DNA from: Cryptomeria japonica
Taxonomy: Eukaryota > Streptophyta > Pinopsida > Cupressales > Cupressaceae
Direction: 5' to 3'
NCBI RefSeq assembly: GCF_030272615.1
Contig: NC_081410.1
Coordinates: forward strand, 574,565,241-574,629,240
Length of the DNA stretch: 64,000 nt
In this document: piece by piece, positions 35,812 to 46,839 of the stretch
How positions within the stretch are numbered: position 1 is the stretch's first letter
How the letters are laid out: each line of letters begins with the position of its first letter
Translations under genes and position numbers: made by a program
The notes under the pieces: generated by a model
What the model was told of the DNA's origin: nothing
The model's input: only the letters and a program-made list of their open reading frames with translations
Databases searched by the model: none

Positions 35812-35842
<31 letters not shown>
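35535..35842 (+). repeat. Tandem ~180-bp-period duplication with (AT)n tracts
   Basis: About 120 bp beginning tcatcataacatcaataacg occur at 35,535 and again near 35,717, each followed by a (TA)n run (near 35,638-35,653 and 35,818-35,842). The 60 bp between copies are unique. Confidence 0.9.
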
Positions 35843-35843
<1 letters not shown>

Positions 35844-35956
35844 TAGGTAGTGCAGAGTAGTCGATGATAATGTAGAATAGTAGGTAGTGAAGGGTACGCA
35901 ATTGCTAAGGATGGTTAGTTGTAGGTTGTAGGGACCCTCATCCAAACTTTGCAATC

Positions 35957-36014
35957 TTAACTAACATCATAATCCTGACTAAGATCATAATCTTGACTAA
36001 GATCGTAATCCTAA
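35957..36014 (+). repeat. ~19-bp tandem repeat
   Basis: About three units of the form taatc(c/t)tgactaagatc. Confidence 0.75.
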
Positions 36015-36334
36015 TCTTATCTTTAACCCTCAAACCTAATTCTTACCTTGAGTTCAAACAAAACATAAACTTCTTAGCATTATGCAATATATTCACAATG
36101 AGTTCATTAAGTGTTAAATTATTAGCTATGAAAAAAATGAATCTGACCCACACTAAGCTTTCAAAAAATTATTATAGAGTAATTTGTATAAATTAATATA
36201 ATTATTGAGAATGAATTGTATCTTCCATTATATTATTCAAATATATTTTACTATCAACCTAACCCTTGAATTTTTATTTTTATTTTTGATACAAGCACTA
36301 GTTTTATAAATGAGTACAAATATTTAGACGTGTG

Positions 36335-36430
36335 ATCTGTGATCGGATGATTTCATATATATACTATAAAATACTATGGAAGGCCCAGAAATGGAATCTG
36401 TGATCGGATGATTTTATATATATATTATAA
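36335..36430 (+). repeat. Short direct repeat (61-bp spacing)
   Basis: atctgtgatcggatgatttc occurs at 36,335 and, with one change (tttt for tttc), at 36,396. Each copy is followed by atatatata. Confidence 0.85.
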
Positions 36431-36805
36431 TCGCGTGTCCTGCACTACTTACTCTTCTACGTTATTAGTCCGTAATATTTTCACGGCATTATTTCACAAT
36501 TAATTCATCCTCGAAAGTCGTGTGGCAAGATTTTAACCTATGCTTTGTAATAGTTTCATATATACATTGATTTTTGGTTGTGTTTCTCTATTTTCTCATT
36601 GGTAGGTGGTGTTTTTCTTGATGGTATTTTTGTTTTTTAATTAACGAATTTGGGAAAAGAAATATCGTGCAACGCGTGGTTTGCATGATGGAATGGAAGA
36701 CACGACGTTTGTTAAAACAGTTCACGTGTCCTGTCTGTGCTAAGCCAATCTTTGGTAGCATATGCAAACTGTTTATCAAACTGTTTATCTACCTCTCCGC
36801 CTACC

Positions 36806-36934
36806 ATGGATGAGGTGCAGATCGCGAAGCAAGGGTGTATGAGATGTGGCAACAACGACAATGCTCTTGATGACCATTCTGTTCTTAACGCTTCTTGTAA
36901 TCTAGGTCAATCTCTATCTCTATCTGATAAATAG
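36806..36934 (+). CDS. Small ORF of unknown status (possible upstream exon)
   Basis: A 42-codon ORF starts in a strong plant start context (taccATGGatg) and encodes MDEVQIAKQGCMRCGNNDNA followed by ~22 residues, with three cysteines of which two form CxxC. It lies 1.0 kb upstream of the intact Sulfotransfer_4-like gene on the same strand. I do not recognise the protein. It could be a 5' exon (a GT occurs near 36,901), an upstream ORF, or chance. No counterpart is visible upstream of the copy at 27,004. Confidence 0.25.
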   Translation: MDEVQIAKQGCMRCGNNDNALDDHSVLNASCNLGQSLSLSDK

Positions 36935-37816
36935 TAACCTTGCGTATGATCAGATTTCATATTTTTTTAGTTTTTTTTAGATATTAGTAAATGGTATTTT
37001 TGAAGGTCTTCAAGGGCATTTTTAGTTCTTGAAAGTGGCGAGATTTCGCCTACAACTCTTGGAGAACTTTCAAACAAGTTAAACCGTTCGTAATTTCGAG
37101 TCCCTAGTAGAAAGTTATGCCTAGTTAAAATTAAGATAAAATTTCATATAGTTTTTTGAAATTTTGGTAGGTTTTAGATTTTATTATGTAATAAACAAAT
37201 GTGATTGTTGGACTTCGATTCTCAAGGGCTTTTTGTGACCCTTGGAATCTCATGAACTTCTATATGTTGAATTTTCGAATGGAATAGATTACTTTTTGGT
37301 TTGCTTCAATTCTATGCTTTCTGGTTCTTGTAAACAGAATTTACAATGTCGCAGGTTCTCACTCAAATGTTGTCATCCAAATCCATAATTCATCCGAATC
37401 CATAATTCGAATCAACATAGCAACTTATTTGTAAGCCTTAATTTGTATTTACTTTGGCCTAACTTTCCCCACAATGGCTATCGGTATAGTAGGAAAAAAC
37501 TTCAATGCACATCAGTTACTTCTTCTCTCTGCAGATCTGTATTTTTACCTACAATATAGTAAAAGCTATGAAATAACATTTCAAGTACAAGAAAATGTCA
37601 TAATGTTATGCTGCCTTATTGGTTTCTAGGTGATTTTGAAATTGTATTCACCATTTCGATTGTATTACACGTAGTTGTAGGAGTACAATCATTGGAGCAC
37701 TTAGCTACTATTTCAATTCTCTTTGAAAACATGTTTATAGAGCATAGTGTAATTTCTGATGTCTGGATTGAGCCGCCTTAGTTTACGCTTCATCATTGGT
37801 CTAGTTTAAGCTTTTT
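36935..37816 (+). other. Upstream region of the intact gene
   Basis: There is no ORF of note. Promoter and 5' UTR should lie here, but I see no unambiguous TATA box or start site. A patch at 37,085-37,135 (tttcgagtccctagtagaaa, then gttatgcc) resembles retroelement leader sequence such as 1,485-1,510. Confidence 0.4.
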
Positions 37817-38634
37817 ATGGAAATGGAGAAAATAAACGGTATGATGTCTTTTACATTCTTTTCTGCATAGATTGTACATCTAGTATTGACTATATCTGGA
37901 TGATTTGATTGACAGAAAGTAGAGAGGAGAAACTGAATCTGAAGGTGATAGGGGTAGGGCTTTGCAGAACTGGCACATACTCTTTGAGAGGGGTTCTCAA
38001 TATGTTAGGGTTTCCCTGTTACCACTATAGCGAAATGAGAAAGAATAATCAAATCAACCTATGGCTCGATATTTTATCTGGTAAGAAGCCAACAAATTAA
38101 TGTTATAATTCTTCATTCATTCGTATTAGTCATGATATGACCTTAAGTTTTATTGTGTTATCAGGAAAGTCAGAAGATTGGAAGAGTGCATTTAGTGGGT
38201 ACATGGCAACAGTGGACTTCCCATCTATTACAGTGTATCGTAAATTGATGGAATTGTGTCCTGAGGCAAAGATAATCCTTACTGTGCGTGACACCCAAAC
38301 GTGGTATGAAAGTGTAAAAGACACTGTTTATCGTGCTTACAATACACCTGGTGATCAATCTCCATCACAACTAGTCCTGAGTAGGTTGAAAATGTGGGAA
38401 GGTTTGTTTGGGGGGAGGTTCGAAGACAGAGAATACGCCATGAGTGTGTATGAAGCGCATGTAGAATCTGTGAAGAATTATGTGCCTGCTCATAAATTAC
38501 TTGTATTCAATTTAAAGGAGGGCTGGCTTCCTCTCTGTAATTTCTTGGGTGTTCCTCTGCCTCCGGCTGATACACCTTTTCCTCACTTGAATAAAACAGC
38601 ACAATTCATCGGATGCCGCTTTAAAGAAGCATAG
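37817..38634 (+). CDS. Sulfotransfer_4-type P-loop protein, apparently intact
   Basis: Three exons: 37,817-37,838, 37,916-38,080 and 38,165-38,634. Both introns (77 and 84 bp) have gt...cag ends. The lengths sum to 657 bp, giving 218 residues with no internal stop. Residues ~17-30 form the P-loop-like GVGLCRTGTYSL characteristic of Sulfotransfer_4 proteins. ILTVRDTQTWYESVKD (residues ~100-115) corresponds to the second conserved block, with Arg and Ser where classical sulfotransferases contact the 3'-phosphate of PAPS. The C-terminal half has LFGGRFEDREYAMSVYEAH, LLVFNLKEGWLPLCNFLG and a Pro-rich end. Related proteins occur in fungi, animals, mosses and conifers, and their substrates are largely unknown. 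Sulfotransferase activity is therefore inferred from the fold only. There is no signal peptide or membrane segment. Conservation of frame and splice sites against two decayed neighbours suggests selection. Confidence 0.9.
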
Positions 38635-39273
38635 TATCACAGATGTAGAGAAAGTTTTAGGGGAATAGAAGTACGGTTTGTGTAGTGCAGTTTCTTGAAT
38701 AACATTTTAAGTGGGACCAAACATAATGTGATGGGCTGCTGCGTTTGTTAAGTATCAATTTTCCTCTCGTCTTAGGTTTTTGTTGCAAGGGTGCTTATAT
38801 AGGATTGCATTGTGTAAAAAATGCTTTATAAATGGAAAAGTTCTCTATTCCTGCCATTAGTTTAGAATAGAAAATAATAGAAAAGGTATATACTTACATC
38901 TAAAGATTTAGAACTATTATTAGTAAAATAATTTTTTGGGTCGGTAAATTTATATTATATTGTTAGAAATAAAGTCTGCAACATACATTCAGCTTCGGTA
39001 TGAGTTTCAAAAAACCACAAATTCTACAAATCTTCATACGAGCATTTATCACCCAGAGTTTTATCCCATGATTATATTATCAATCCAAAAAATCGATATA
39101 CAATATTCGGCTTTATTACAAAAATTTACAAAAAAGAAAGCCCTCCCAAATCACTATTCTTGTCCTTCACCCTGCCAATGGCTTGCCTGCATCGCCTCGC
39201 CTCGCCTTTGTCTCCTTCTAGAACCCTAGCCACCCATTGCGCCACTCCTTCATCCTCGTCCCCTGCGGTTCCC
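38635..39273 (+). other. 3' flank of the intact gene
   Basis: The first ~150 bp (to about 38,760) match the 3' UTR of the disrupted copy (acataatgtg...tttgttaagtat). A possible AATAAA lies at 38,968-38,973, rather far for a plant poly(A) signal. From ~39,150 the sequence is C-rich (cctgcatcgcctcgcctcgc) and unrecognised. Confidence 0.5.
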
Positions 39274-39909
39274 TTGTAATTACTGATTATTATCCTCCTA
39301 TCTTTGATAGATTATTTGAGCAACAAATATTGGAAAATAACACAACTATAATTTCACAAACTCATATAAATGCACAACACAATGAACACAATATTTTCGG
39401 TCAATTGTCCCTAGAAAAACCCCGAAGGGAAAACCAGTACTGTAGATGAGGAATATATATTAACTACAGCAAATCAAGAGATACAAATACTTCTTGCCTG
39501 TTACTGGCAGAGCTTCGACGACCTCCCAATTTCTCTTGTTGAGATTCCACTCCGCTGCTATCCCAACGCTATCACTGCGCCCTTGCTAACATTGCAAGAC
39601 TACTTGCTAACACTGCAAGTTTCTCCACACAATTCATTCATTCATTCATTGTTTTCCAAATGCCCCCTGACACCCTTATATACTACTCTCATTGGAAAAT
39701 CAACGGTCGAGATTAATTCTCAATCAACGGCTGAGATTAAAACAACTAAACAACCCTAACCAAATTGGTTGCTAGAAGTTTCTAAAAAGAGTCAAATAAT
39801 TAATAAGAATTGTTTGAACTCTAACTACATTTGTTAGCAAACAATTATTTACTAATTATTTAGCAAATGGACAAACAGTTGTCCAAGCTAACAAACTAAC
39901 AAACTAACA
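39274..39909 (-). repeat. 3' LTR of the 39-45 kb Copia
   Basis: Direct repeat of 44,068-44,753, ending aaactaaca beside ctccctctt (the purine tract on the other strand). It begins at ttgtaattactg, missing the tgtgaaaaatctatt terminus of its partner. Confidence 0.9.
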
Positions 39910-39918
39910 CTCCCTCTT
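39910..39918 (-). other. Polypurine tract
   Basis: ctccctctt on the plus strand, i.e. AAGAGGGAG directly 5' of the LTR start TGTTAG on the minus strand. Confidence 0.75.
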
Positions 39919-39933
39919 AGCGAGGAAGCTATT

Positions 39934-41420
39934 CTACATGACACCCAACTTCTCTCTGAAGAAGATGAATTTCACCTTCCCCAATGCCTTTGTCAGAATG
40001 TCTACTACCTGCTGATCTATAGGTATAAACTGTAGCTGAACAACTCCATGTTGTACACAATCTGTGATGAAGTGATACCTGATGTCTATATGTTTCAACC
40101 TATCATGAAACACCGGATTCTCAGTCAACTTAATGCAACTCTGATTGTCATAGTGTATCACTGTAGTCTCCACCTTCTAACCAAACAAGGCTACTAGCAA
40201 CTTCGAAGCCATATAGCTTCACATGTTGCCATGCTAGCTGCTATGTATTCCGACTCTGCAAAACTCAGAGCTGCAGGCTTCTGTTTCCTACTGAACCAAG
40301 AGACAACTCCTGATCCCAGACTAAAACAACACCCTGAAGTGCTCCTCTTGTCTGTTGTACTGCCTGCCCAATCTGCGTCAGTATAGCCCATCAACCTGAT
40401 TCCTTCACCTCGAGCATATCTAATCCCATACTCAATTGTACCTCACAAATAACGTAGCACATGCTTTGTCGTTGTCCAATGTACTCCCTTTGGCTCAACC
40501 ATGAACTGACTCAGAGAGTTAACTACAAATGTGATATCTAGCCTGGTATTGACCAAATACATGAGAGAACCAATCAACTGCCTTTATAAGGTGGGATCTA
40601 CATCCTTCTCCCTGGATGTATCTACCTTCCTCCAATTCATGATCATAGGTGTAGACATGGCTTTGTAATCTTCCATCTTGAACCTTTTCAAGATTTCAAT
40701 GCAATATTTCCCTTGTCCAAGGAAAATCTCTCCATATGTCTGCCATACCTCCATGCCTAGAAAGTAGTGCATAAGTCCCAAATCCTTCATCTCGAACTCT
40801 GCTGCAAGGTCCCTCTTGCACTCTTATATGAGCCCTAGTGAACCTGTTAGAAACAAGTCATCCACATATAGAACAAGAATGAGAATCTCACCCCCAACCA
40901 CCAAGTAGTAGAGATTAGCATCCGCCTCACTCTTCACAAATCCCATTTCCTGCAAGTAACTATCAAAGCATTCATACCACGCTCTGGGAGCCTGCCGTAC
41001 AAAGCTCTCTTTAATCTACACACATGGGTCTCTTTGTTGTGTGCTACAAAGCCTTCTGGTTGTTCTATGTATACCTCCTCTTTCAACTCACCATTGAGGA
41101 ACGTTGTCTTGACATCCATTTGATGGATCTGCCATCCCATTTGTGCTGAAATTGAGATTACAGCTCGTATAGAAGTATACCTGGCAACTGGAGCAAATAT
41201 CTCCTCATAGTCTATTCCCTCCTTCTGAGAAAACCCTTTTTGCCACAAACCTTTCCTTGTATTTCTCAATGCTACCATCTACACCATGCTTGATCTTATA
41301 GATCCAACGTGATCCAACCACATCTCTATTCGTTGGTCTAGGCACTACCTCCCAAACATCATTATGCATAATTGAAGTATACTCCTAAACCATAGCATCT
41401 TGCCACACTTGATGTTGTGC
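39934..41420 (-). pseudogene. Copia reverse transcriptase and RNase H, broken
   Basis: The RT part reads [40 protein letters not shown] and PEGF at 41,278-40,990 in one frame. A frameshift near 40,990 moves to a second frame with [12 protein letters not shown] and the catalytic YVDDLFLTGS near 40,870, then MKDLGLMHYFLGMEVWQ. RNase H has YTDADWAGSTTDKRSTSG and AESEYIAASMATCEAIWLR (40,394-40,194). After one more frameshift come YDNQSCIKL and the VVDILTKAL tail, ending at 39,934. Stops replace glutamine-like codons at several points. The catalytic residues of both domains survive even though the frame does not. Confidence 0.85.
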
Positions 41421-41899
41421 AGCCTCCTGATAACTAGAAGGTTCACTATTTACCAACTGACTAACTAATGCAACATAGTCATCAAACTTGACTGGTTGTT
41501 TCCGTTGTCTACTACTCCTCCTAGGAGTACCCACTAACTCCTAAGTATTTCTTTATGTCTGTTGAACCTTACGGTTGTTGCTACCAACTGTAGAAGATGA
41601 AATATCAACCTCCATGTCTTCTTGATGCATCTCTTCTTGCACCTGTTGCTCCATACTCTGAGAACTCTCACCTCCTAAGCCTATGCTTGTACTAGTAACT
41701 GTACTAGAGCTTTGCTAACCTTGATTTGGTTGAGTGATCCTTGGAGCTTGTGTTGGCTACTCACTCTAATCATCTGCTGGCAAATCTCTAGACCTTCTAA
41801 ATGCCTTGTCCTCCATGAACTTGACATCATGTCGAATAATAATCTACCTGGTCCCTGGAATGAATATCCGATATGCCTTTGAGGTTTCACTATACCCCA

Positions 41900-42716
41900 C
41901 AAAGTACCCTCTTTTTGTAGTCTAATCTAACTTGGTACGTGTATCCTTTGGAATGTGACAATATGCCAAACTCCCAAAGATCCTGAAGTGACTAACATCT
42001 GGCTTCTTCCCAGTGAATACTTCCTCTGGTGTCATCTTCCCTAGTGCCTTATGTGGAAGCCTGTTCTGTATGTATACTGTCGTACTACATGCTTCTGCCC
42101 ATAAGTAACGGGGCAGGTCCTAATCATGTAGCATATCCCTTGCTGCCTCCGATATGGACCGATTCTTCCTCTCACCAACCCCATTCTATTGCAAGTTGTA
42201 AGGAATAGTCCGCTCTCTCTTGATTCCTTCCCTGGTACAAAACTCTTGGAATTCATTCCCTTTGTACTTGCCTCCATTGTCTGACCGAAGAACCTTTATC
42301 TTCCTTCCTATTGAGTTCTCCACAAGAGCCTTGAACTCTTGGAAGCAACTGAAAACCTCATCCTTGGTCTTCAAGAAGTATATCCAGGTCTTCCTGGAGA
42401 AATCACCAATAAAAGTACTAAAGTACTCATACCCTCTGAGAGATTTTGTTGATATTGGTCCACATAGATCTGAATGTACTAGATCAAGAACACCCTTGGA
42501 TCTAGTGTCACTCCTTGGAAAAGTTGCTTTCACAAACTTCCCCAACACACATCCCTTACATACATCATCATGCTCTGTGCTCACCTCTGGAACACCAGTC
42601 ACAATCTCATGAAGCAATTTAAGTGCTCCATGATGTATATGGCCCATCCTCCTATGCCATAGCTCTCCAAGATCTCTAGGATTATTGTTGCTCATGAATA
42701 CCTTAGGAGTATCAAA
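41900..42716 (-). pseudogene. Copia integrase, broken
   Basis: Integrase inserts element DNA. The zinc-binding H-H-C-C module reads LWHRRMGHIHHGALKLLHE...CKGCVLGK. The core follows with LVHSDLCGPI (first Asp), VLRSDNGGKY (second Asp), then a TAA at 42,186 in place of a glutamine codon within the PQQNGVAERKN-type motif (here NLQ-stop-NGVGERKN, so the catalytic Glu region continues). Further stops occur near 42,120, 41,925 and 41,850. The frame is the same as gag-protease, so the separation at 42,717 is a single stop codon. Confidence 0.85.
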
Positions 42717-43955
42717 CTACAACCTATAAAGTCGACCACTCCTAACTCCAATAGCTATGGGTGATTTCCAATCCTTATGCTTAATCAATACATTTACCCC
42801 TCTAAAGAGTACATTGTACCCTTTGTCCTGAAGGACAGATACAAAAATCAAATTCATCCCTAAGCCTGGAACATGCAACACATCATGAAGAGGAATCATC
42901 GTACCATTCTCCCTCTGAAACTGAACAGTCCCTTTCCCAACTAAGTTGAGTTTGGACATGTTTCCCATAGAGATCTGAATTCTGGTGCTCTCCTCCTTAT
43001 AACTGGAGAAGTATTCTCTAACTCCTATCATATGAAATGACGCCCCACTATCTATGTACCAAACACTCTGTGAGGCTGAGCTAACCATACACGCTATGAG
43101 TGCAAACTCATCTTCCATTCTATTCGAGAGCTCATCTGCACTTGTTGAAGCTGCAACTTGCTTCTTGCCTTTCTTGTCATTCTTCTTCCTTTCTGAGCAA
43201 TCGCTGACATAGTGGCCAAACTTGTGACAGTCGTTGCACTTGATCTTCAACAAGTCTTTCTTCTTCTTCTCGCCTTGTGGATTTGATCCTTTGTTGGACC
43301 CCTTCTTTGCTTTTCCTTTACCCGCTAGGGCAACGTTCTCCTGTTCTGCCTCACTTTTCTGACTCTTATTGTTGGCTCCATTGACAAGGCTTAGTCTAAG
43401 CTCCTCCTGAGTGAAGTCACTCCAAAGTCGATCCCAACTTGGTAAGGTGTCTCGTCCATTCACAACTTGAACAAAGACATCCCACTGCTTAGAAAACCCA
43501 TTTAGGGCTATTCGTACTAGCTCATCATCACTTGGTTTATCTCCAACAACTGCTAACTCATCCTTGACAAGTCTGAGTCTGGTGAGGTAACTCGTCACGT
43601 CTTCTCCCTTATTCATTCGGTTATTCCTCATCTTTTCTCTGAGAATCAGCTTCCGATTAGTGGTAGCATTCTGGTACAGATTCAGAATGGCATCCCACAT
43701 CTTCTTTGCAGTATCTAACTCAGCAATATGTGGAACTATATGGTCCTTGAAACCATCAAGGATTAGCCTCCTTGCCTTGGAATCATCCTTCTTATATGTT
43801 GCAAGCTGTGTTGCATCTATAGGTACAGTCACAACAGTGGTAACATATTCCTTGATACCATTCTCTTCTAGCAATAAAGAAATTTTGGCTTTCCAGACAC
43901 CAAAATTAGAGGCTCCATCCAATCTATCCTGATCTCTTAAACCAACTGAGGCCAT
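42717..43955 (-). CDS. Copia gag and protease, 412-codon open frame
   Basis: The ATG at 43,955 lies ~100 bases from the primer-binding site. Residues ~10-190 are the Copia gag domain (LDGASNFGVWKAKISLLLEE, MWDAILNLYQN, SYLTRLRLVKDELA). Lys-rich residues ~205-235 lead to one zinc knuckle, CNDCHKFGHYVSDC (~240-253). The aspartic protease active site is WYIDSGASFHM (~300), followed by IPLHDVLHVPGLGMNLIFVS. The frame is uninterrupted for 412 codons and ends at a stop just where the pre-integrase segment begins, so gag-protease could in principle still be made. The rest of the polyprotein is dead. Confidence 0.9.
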   Translation of the reverse strand: MASVGLRDQDRLDGASNFGVWKAKISLLLEENGIKEYVTTVVTVPIDATQLATYKKDDSKARRLILDGFKDHIVPHIAELDTAKKMWDAILNLYQNATTNRKLILREKMRNNRMNKGEDVTSYLTRLRLVKDELAVVGDKPSDDELVRIALNGFSKQWDVFVQVVNGRDTLPSWDRLWSDFTQEELRLSLVNGANNKSQKSEAEQENVALAGKGKAKKGSNKGSNPQGEKKKKDLLKIKCNDCHKFGHYVSDCSERKKNDKKGKKQVAASTSADELSNRMEDEFALIACMVSSASQSVWYIDSGASFHMIGVREYFSSYKEESTRIQISMGNMSKLNLVGKGTVQFQRENGTMIPLHDVLHVPGLGMNLIFVSVLQDKGYNVLFRGVNVLIKHKDWKSPIAIGVRSGRLYRL

Positions 43956-44055
43956 CTCAAAGTTAAAGAAAATAAAAATTCTAAAGAGGTTAAACTAGGT
44001 TTTATAAACCCTTAGTTTCCTTCACCTAGGGTAAATCTCTTCTACCCTTAACTTA

Positions 44056-44067
44056 GCTCTGATACCA
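44056..44067 (-). other. Primer-binding site
   Basis: gctctgatacca on the plus strand, abutting the LTR that starts TGTGAAAAATC at 44,068. Confidence 0.85.
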
Positions 44068-44753
44068 TGTGAAAAATCTATTACAATTACTGATTATTAT
44101 CCTCCTATCTTTGATAGATTATTTGAGCAACAAATATTGGAAAATAACAAAACTGTAAATTCACAAACTCATATAAATGCGCAACACAATGAACACAATA
44201 TTTTCGGACAATTGTCCCTGGAAAAGCCCCGAACGGAAAACCAGTATTGCAGATGAGGAATATATATTAACTACAGCAAATCAAGAGATACAAATACTGC
44301 TTGCCTGTTACTGGCAGAGCTTCGACGACCTCCCAATTTCTTTGCTGAGATTCCACCCTGCTACTATCCCAACGCTATCACTGCACCCTTGCTAACACTG
44401 CACCCTTGCTAACACTACAAGACTACTTGCTAACACTGCAAGACTACTTGCTAACACTGCAAGTTTCTCCACAAAATTCATTCATTCATTCATTGTTTTC
44501 CAAATGCCCCCTAACCCCCTTATATACTACTCTCACTGGAAAACCAATGGCCGAGATTAATTCTCAATCAACGGCTGAGATTAAAACAACTAAACAACCC
44601 TAACCAAATTGGTTGCTAGAAGTTTCTAAAAAGAGTCAAATAATTAATAAGAATTGTTTGAACTCTAACTACATTTGTTAGCAAACAATTATTTACTAAT
44701 TATTTAGCAAATGGACAAACAGTTGTCCAAGCTAACAAAATAACAAACTAACA
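44068..44753 (-). repeat. 5' LTR of the 39-45 kb Copia
   Basis: Full-length LTR of 686 bp. It carries a ~20-bp minisatellite (ttgctaacactgcaagacta type) at 44,392-44,465 with more units than the partner LTR at 39,590-39,620, explaining part of their length difference. Confidence 0.9.
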
Positions 44754-45950
44754 CTACCCATCTCTCCAATAGCTCACCACCATCTTGAATTAAGCTTTGA
44801 CAAGTCCATCATCTCATACGGCAAACCAGAAGCAAGCACTAGCTCCCAGTCATTTACAGTGTCTTGAACTACTTACCATCCTTCCAACCGCCACCCAATC
44901 TCCCAAAGCCATCACAAACCCTCAACCCAGCTCTGCATATTCAAGGAGCGCATCAAATCCCTACCTCCATTCTAGTTTCACACACCTCTCCATTATCCTT
45001 TTCACCTCCGAAAAAATAGCACATTCCAACCCCTAGCACAGAACATAGAAGAAATTTTTGTATTCATACATTATTTCTGGTTCACGAGAATGTAGTCATA
45101 GTTGAGCACCTGACGAACTTGTAAAAGGAAAAAGGGGTCATCTATGGAGAAAACAATCTTCAGTCTCTCAATTATGATTTTGCCCCAAAAAGACATCTAC
45201 TGCTTTGAAGCTTTCAAACTAAAGTTAGCCTCCATTTTTAGATGACATCTTCACCTCTCACCAACCACATTCAAATGGGTGCCACCCCAGGTATATATCG
45301 AGAATCATGTTTGCACATCTCCCATGACAGTCATAGATGGTAATAAACGCTGGAGTATGCATATCGATCGGGCCATCAATGCAAACCAACAAAATTCACC
45401 ACGTTTCTACTCGTTGTCCTTCCTTACTTCATGGCATCCACCAAAAATGGAGATGAGTAAATGAGGTGTATGTAAAACTCCAACACATTTCACCAACTGT
45501 TCATCTTGCCACATCGACCGCCAGTTTGGACAAAGAATCTACCAATGCATTAAATTTTTAAGCCTTCTAATTTCTTCCTAATGATTCAGACCAATTTATC
45601 CATTCTCCCTCCATTGGCAATTGCATTGATCATGATCTGGAATCACCTTCCACATGCAACTGATTGATTTTGATTGATTTTGAGCCTTTTCGTCAAGTCC
45701 ACTGTCAACATAGCCGCCTTTAGTTGGTTCCTATCTCCAAGTGTTTTGAATCAATAGAAAGAATATTTCCTTATGAGTCTCGAGCGACACATCAAGGCCC
45801 GTCCAACCCCTGAGGGTCCAGAATTCCCTTTTGAGGCGCCATCAAAATTTGCCTTCACCCACCCTAGCTCTAGTTTGGTTCATTGCACTCCTTCTCTCCT
45901 CATCCTAGGATCAACCCTAGCTTGCCCATTAATTTGAAATATAATGTGAA
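44754..45950 (-). pseudogene. Degraded LINE RNase H fragment
   Basis: Near 45,880 the minus strand reads GWVKANFDGASKGNSGPSG, the start of a LINE RNase H domain. Downstream there is recognisable but multiply shifted sequence (for example LHVEGDSRS near 45,665 with the second-aspartate position). The remainder to 44,754 is decayed. No other LINE domain is found, so this is a separate, older relic from the LINE that begins at 46,763. Confidence 0.6.
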
Positions 45951-46762
45951 ACTGTAGATACTTCATATAAAGAGTTTAAGATGAAAAAATAATTATTCAA
46001 TTTAATTAATAAAGTAAAATTATTCTATTACATTAAATTTGACTCTTTTGTAAATTCGTCTGACAATACTAAAATACAATAAAAGCATTCATAATTTTGA
46101 CCATGATCTTTGTGCAACAAAGCTTTCAATGCGTAAGTAATAACTTCAAATCAACTATGAACCCAATTATAGAGATCCAAACACAACTAAAAGAATACCT
46201 CTAAATCGGGAAGACAATCAATTGAGGAATTCTATAAGGGATAGAAAAGGGAGAGAGGGATAGTGATAAAAGGGGGAGAGATACAAATAGAAAGGAGGAG
46301 AGATAAAGAGATGAAAATAGCACTTGACATATAATGGGTATGTCGAAGAGGTGGTATATTTTTCATACATGAGGTAAATTGGTGGACCATTTAGAAAATG
46401 ATGTTGTTTGTGCAACTAAAGTATCAATAAAGAAGTAATAGAGATAGATAAAGAAAAAGGAGATAAGGATAAATAAAGATGGAATATATATATAGAGAGA
46501 GAGAGTGTGTGTGTGTTTAATTATAATATTATATAAATTAATTTAATTATAATTGATAAATAAAAAATTAAATATTATATATTATATAATCAATTTTAAA
46601 CATTATGAATAATCAAAATTATTTGAAATTTAATTTTAGATTGAATAACTATTTTAAAATATTTAAATATAATTGTATTTATAAATAACCAAATTTAAAA
46701 TGTTAAGATTATAAATTTTTTTAACTATTTATTTTAATCATTATTATTTATTTATTTATGTG
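45951..46762. other. AT-rich spacer
   Basis: No coding signal apart from the microsatellite at 46,486-46,516. Confidence 0.5.
46486..46516 (+). repeat. Compound dinucleotide microsatellite
   Basis: (TA)n, (GA)n and (GT)n runs follow each other without a gap. Confidence 0.9.
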
Positions 46763-46839
46763 TTTTTTTTTAAGCAAGTTCTTCTTAGGGGGCAATACCC
46801 TTTCTATTGATAGCCAAAAAATAATTACATATTAGTCAG

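Larger units (their letters stand above)
39274..44753 (-). mobile_element. Minus-strand Copia element with both LTRs
   Basis: On the minus strand: 5' LTR (44,753-44,068), primer-binding site (44,067-44,056), gag-protease (43,955-42,717), integrase (~42,716-41,900), a linker, reverse transcriptase and RNase H (~41,420-39,934), polypurine tract (39,918-39,910) and 3' LTR (39,909-39,274). The order protease-integrase-RT-RNase H is diagnostic of Copia. Domains are all present but broken by stops and frameshifts. The 3' LTR lacks about 20 bp at its outer plus-strand start, so target-site duplications cannot be recognised. Confidence 0.92.

Noticed and set aside
42220-42612. 130-residue plus-strand ORF
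   Set aside because: Shadow of the Copia integrase on the opposite strand.
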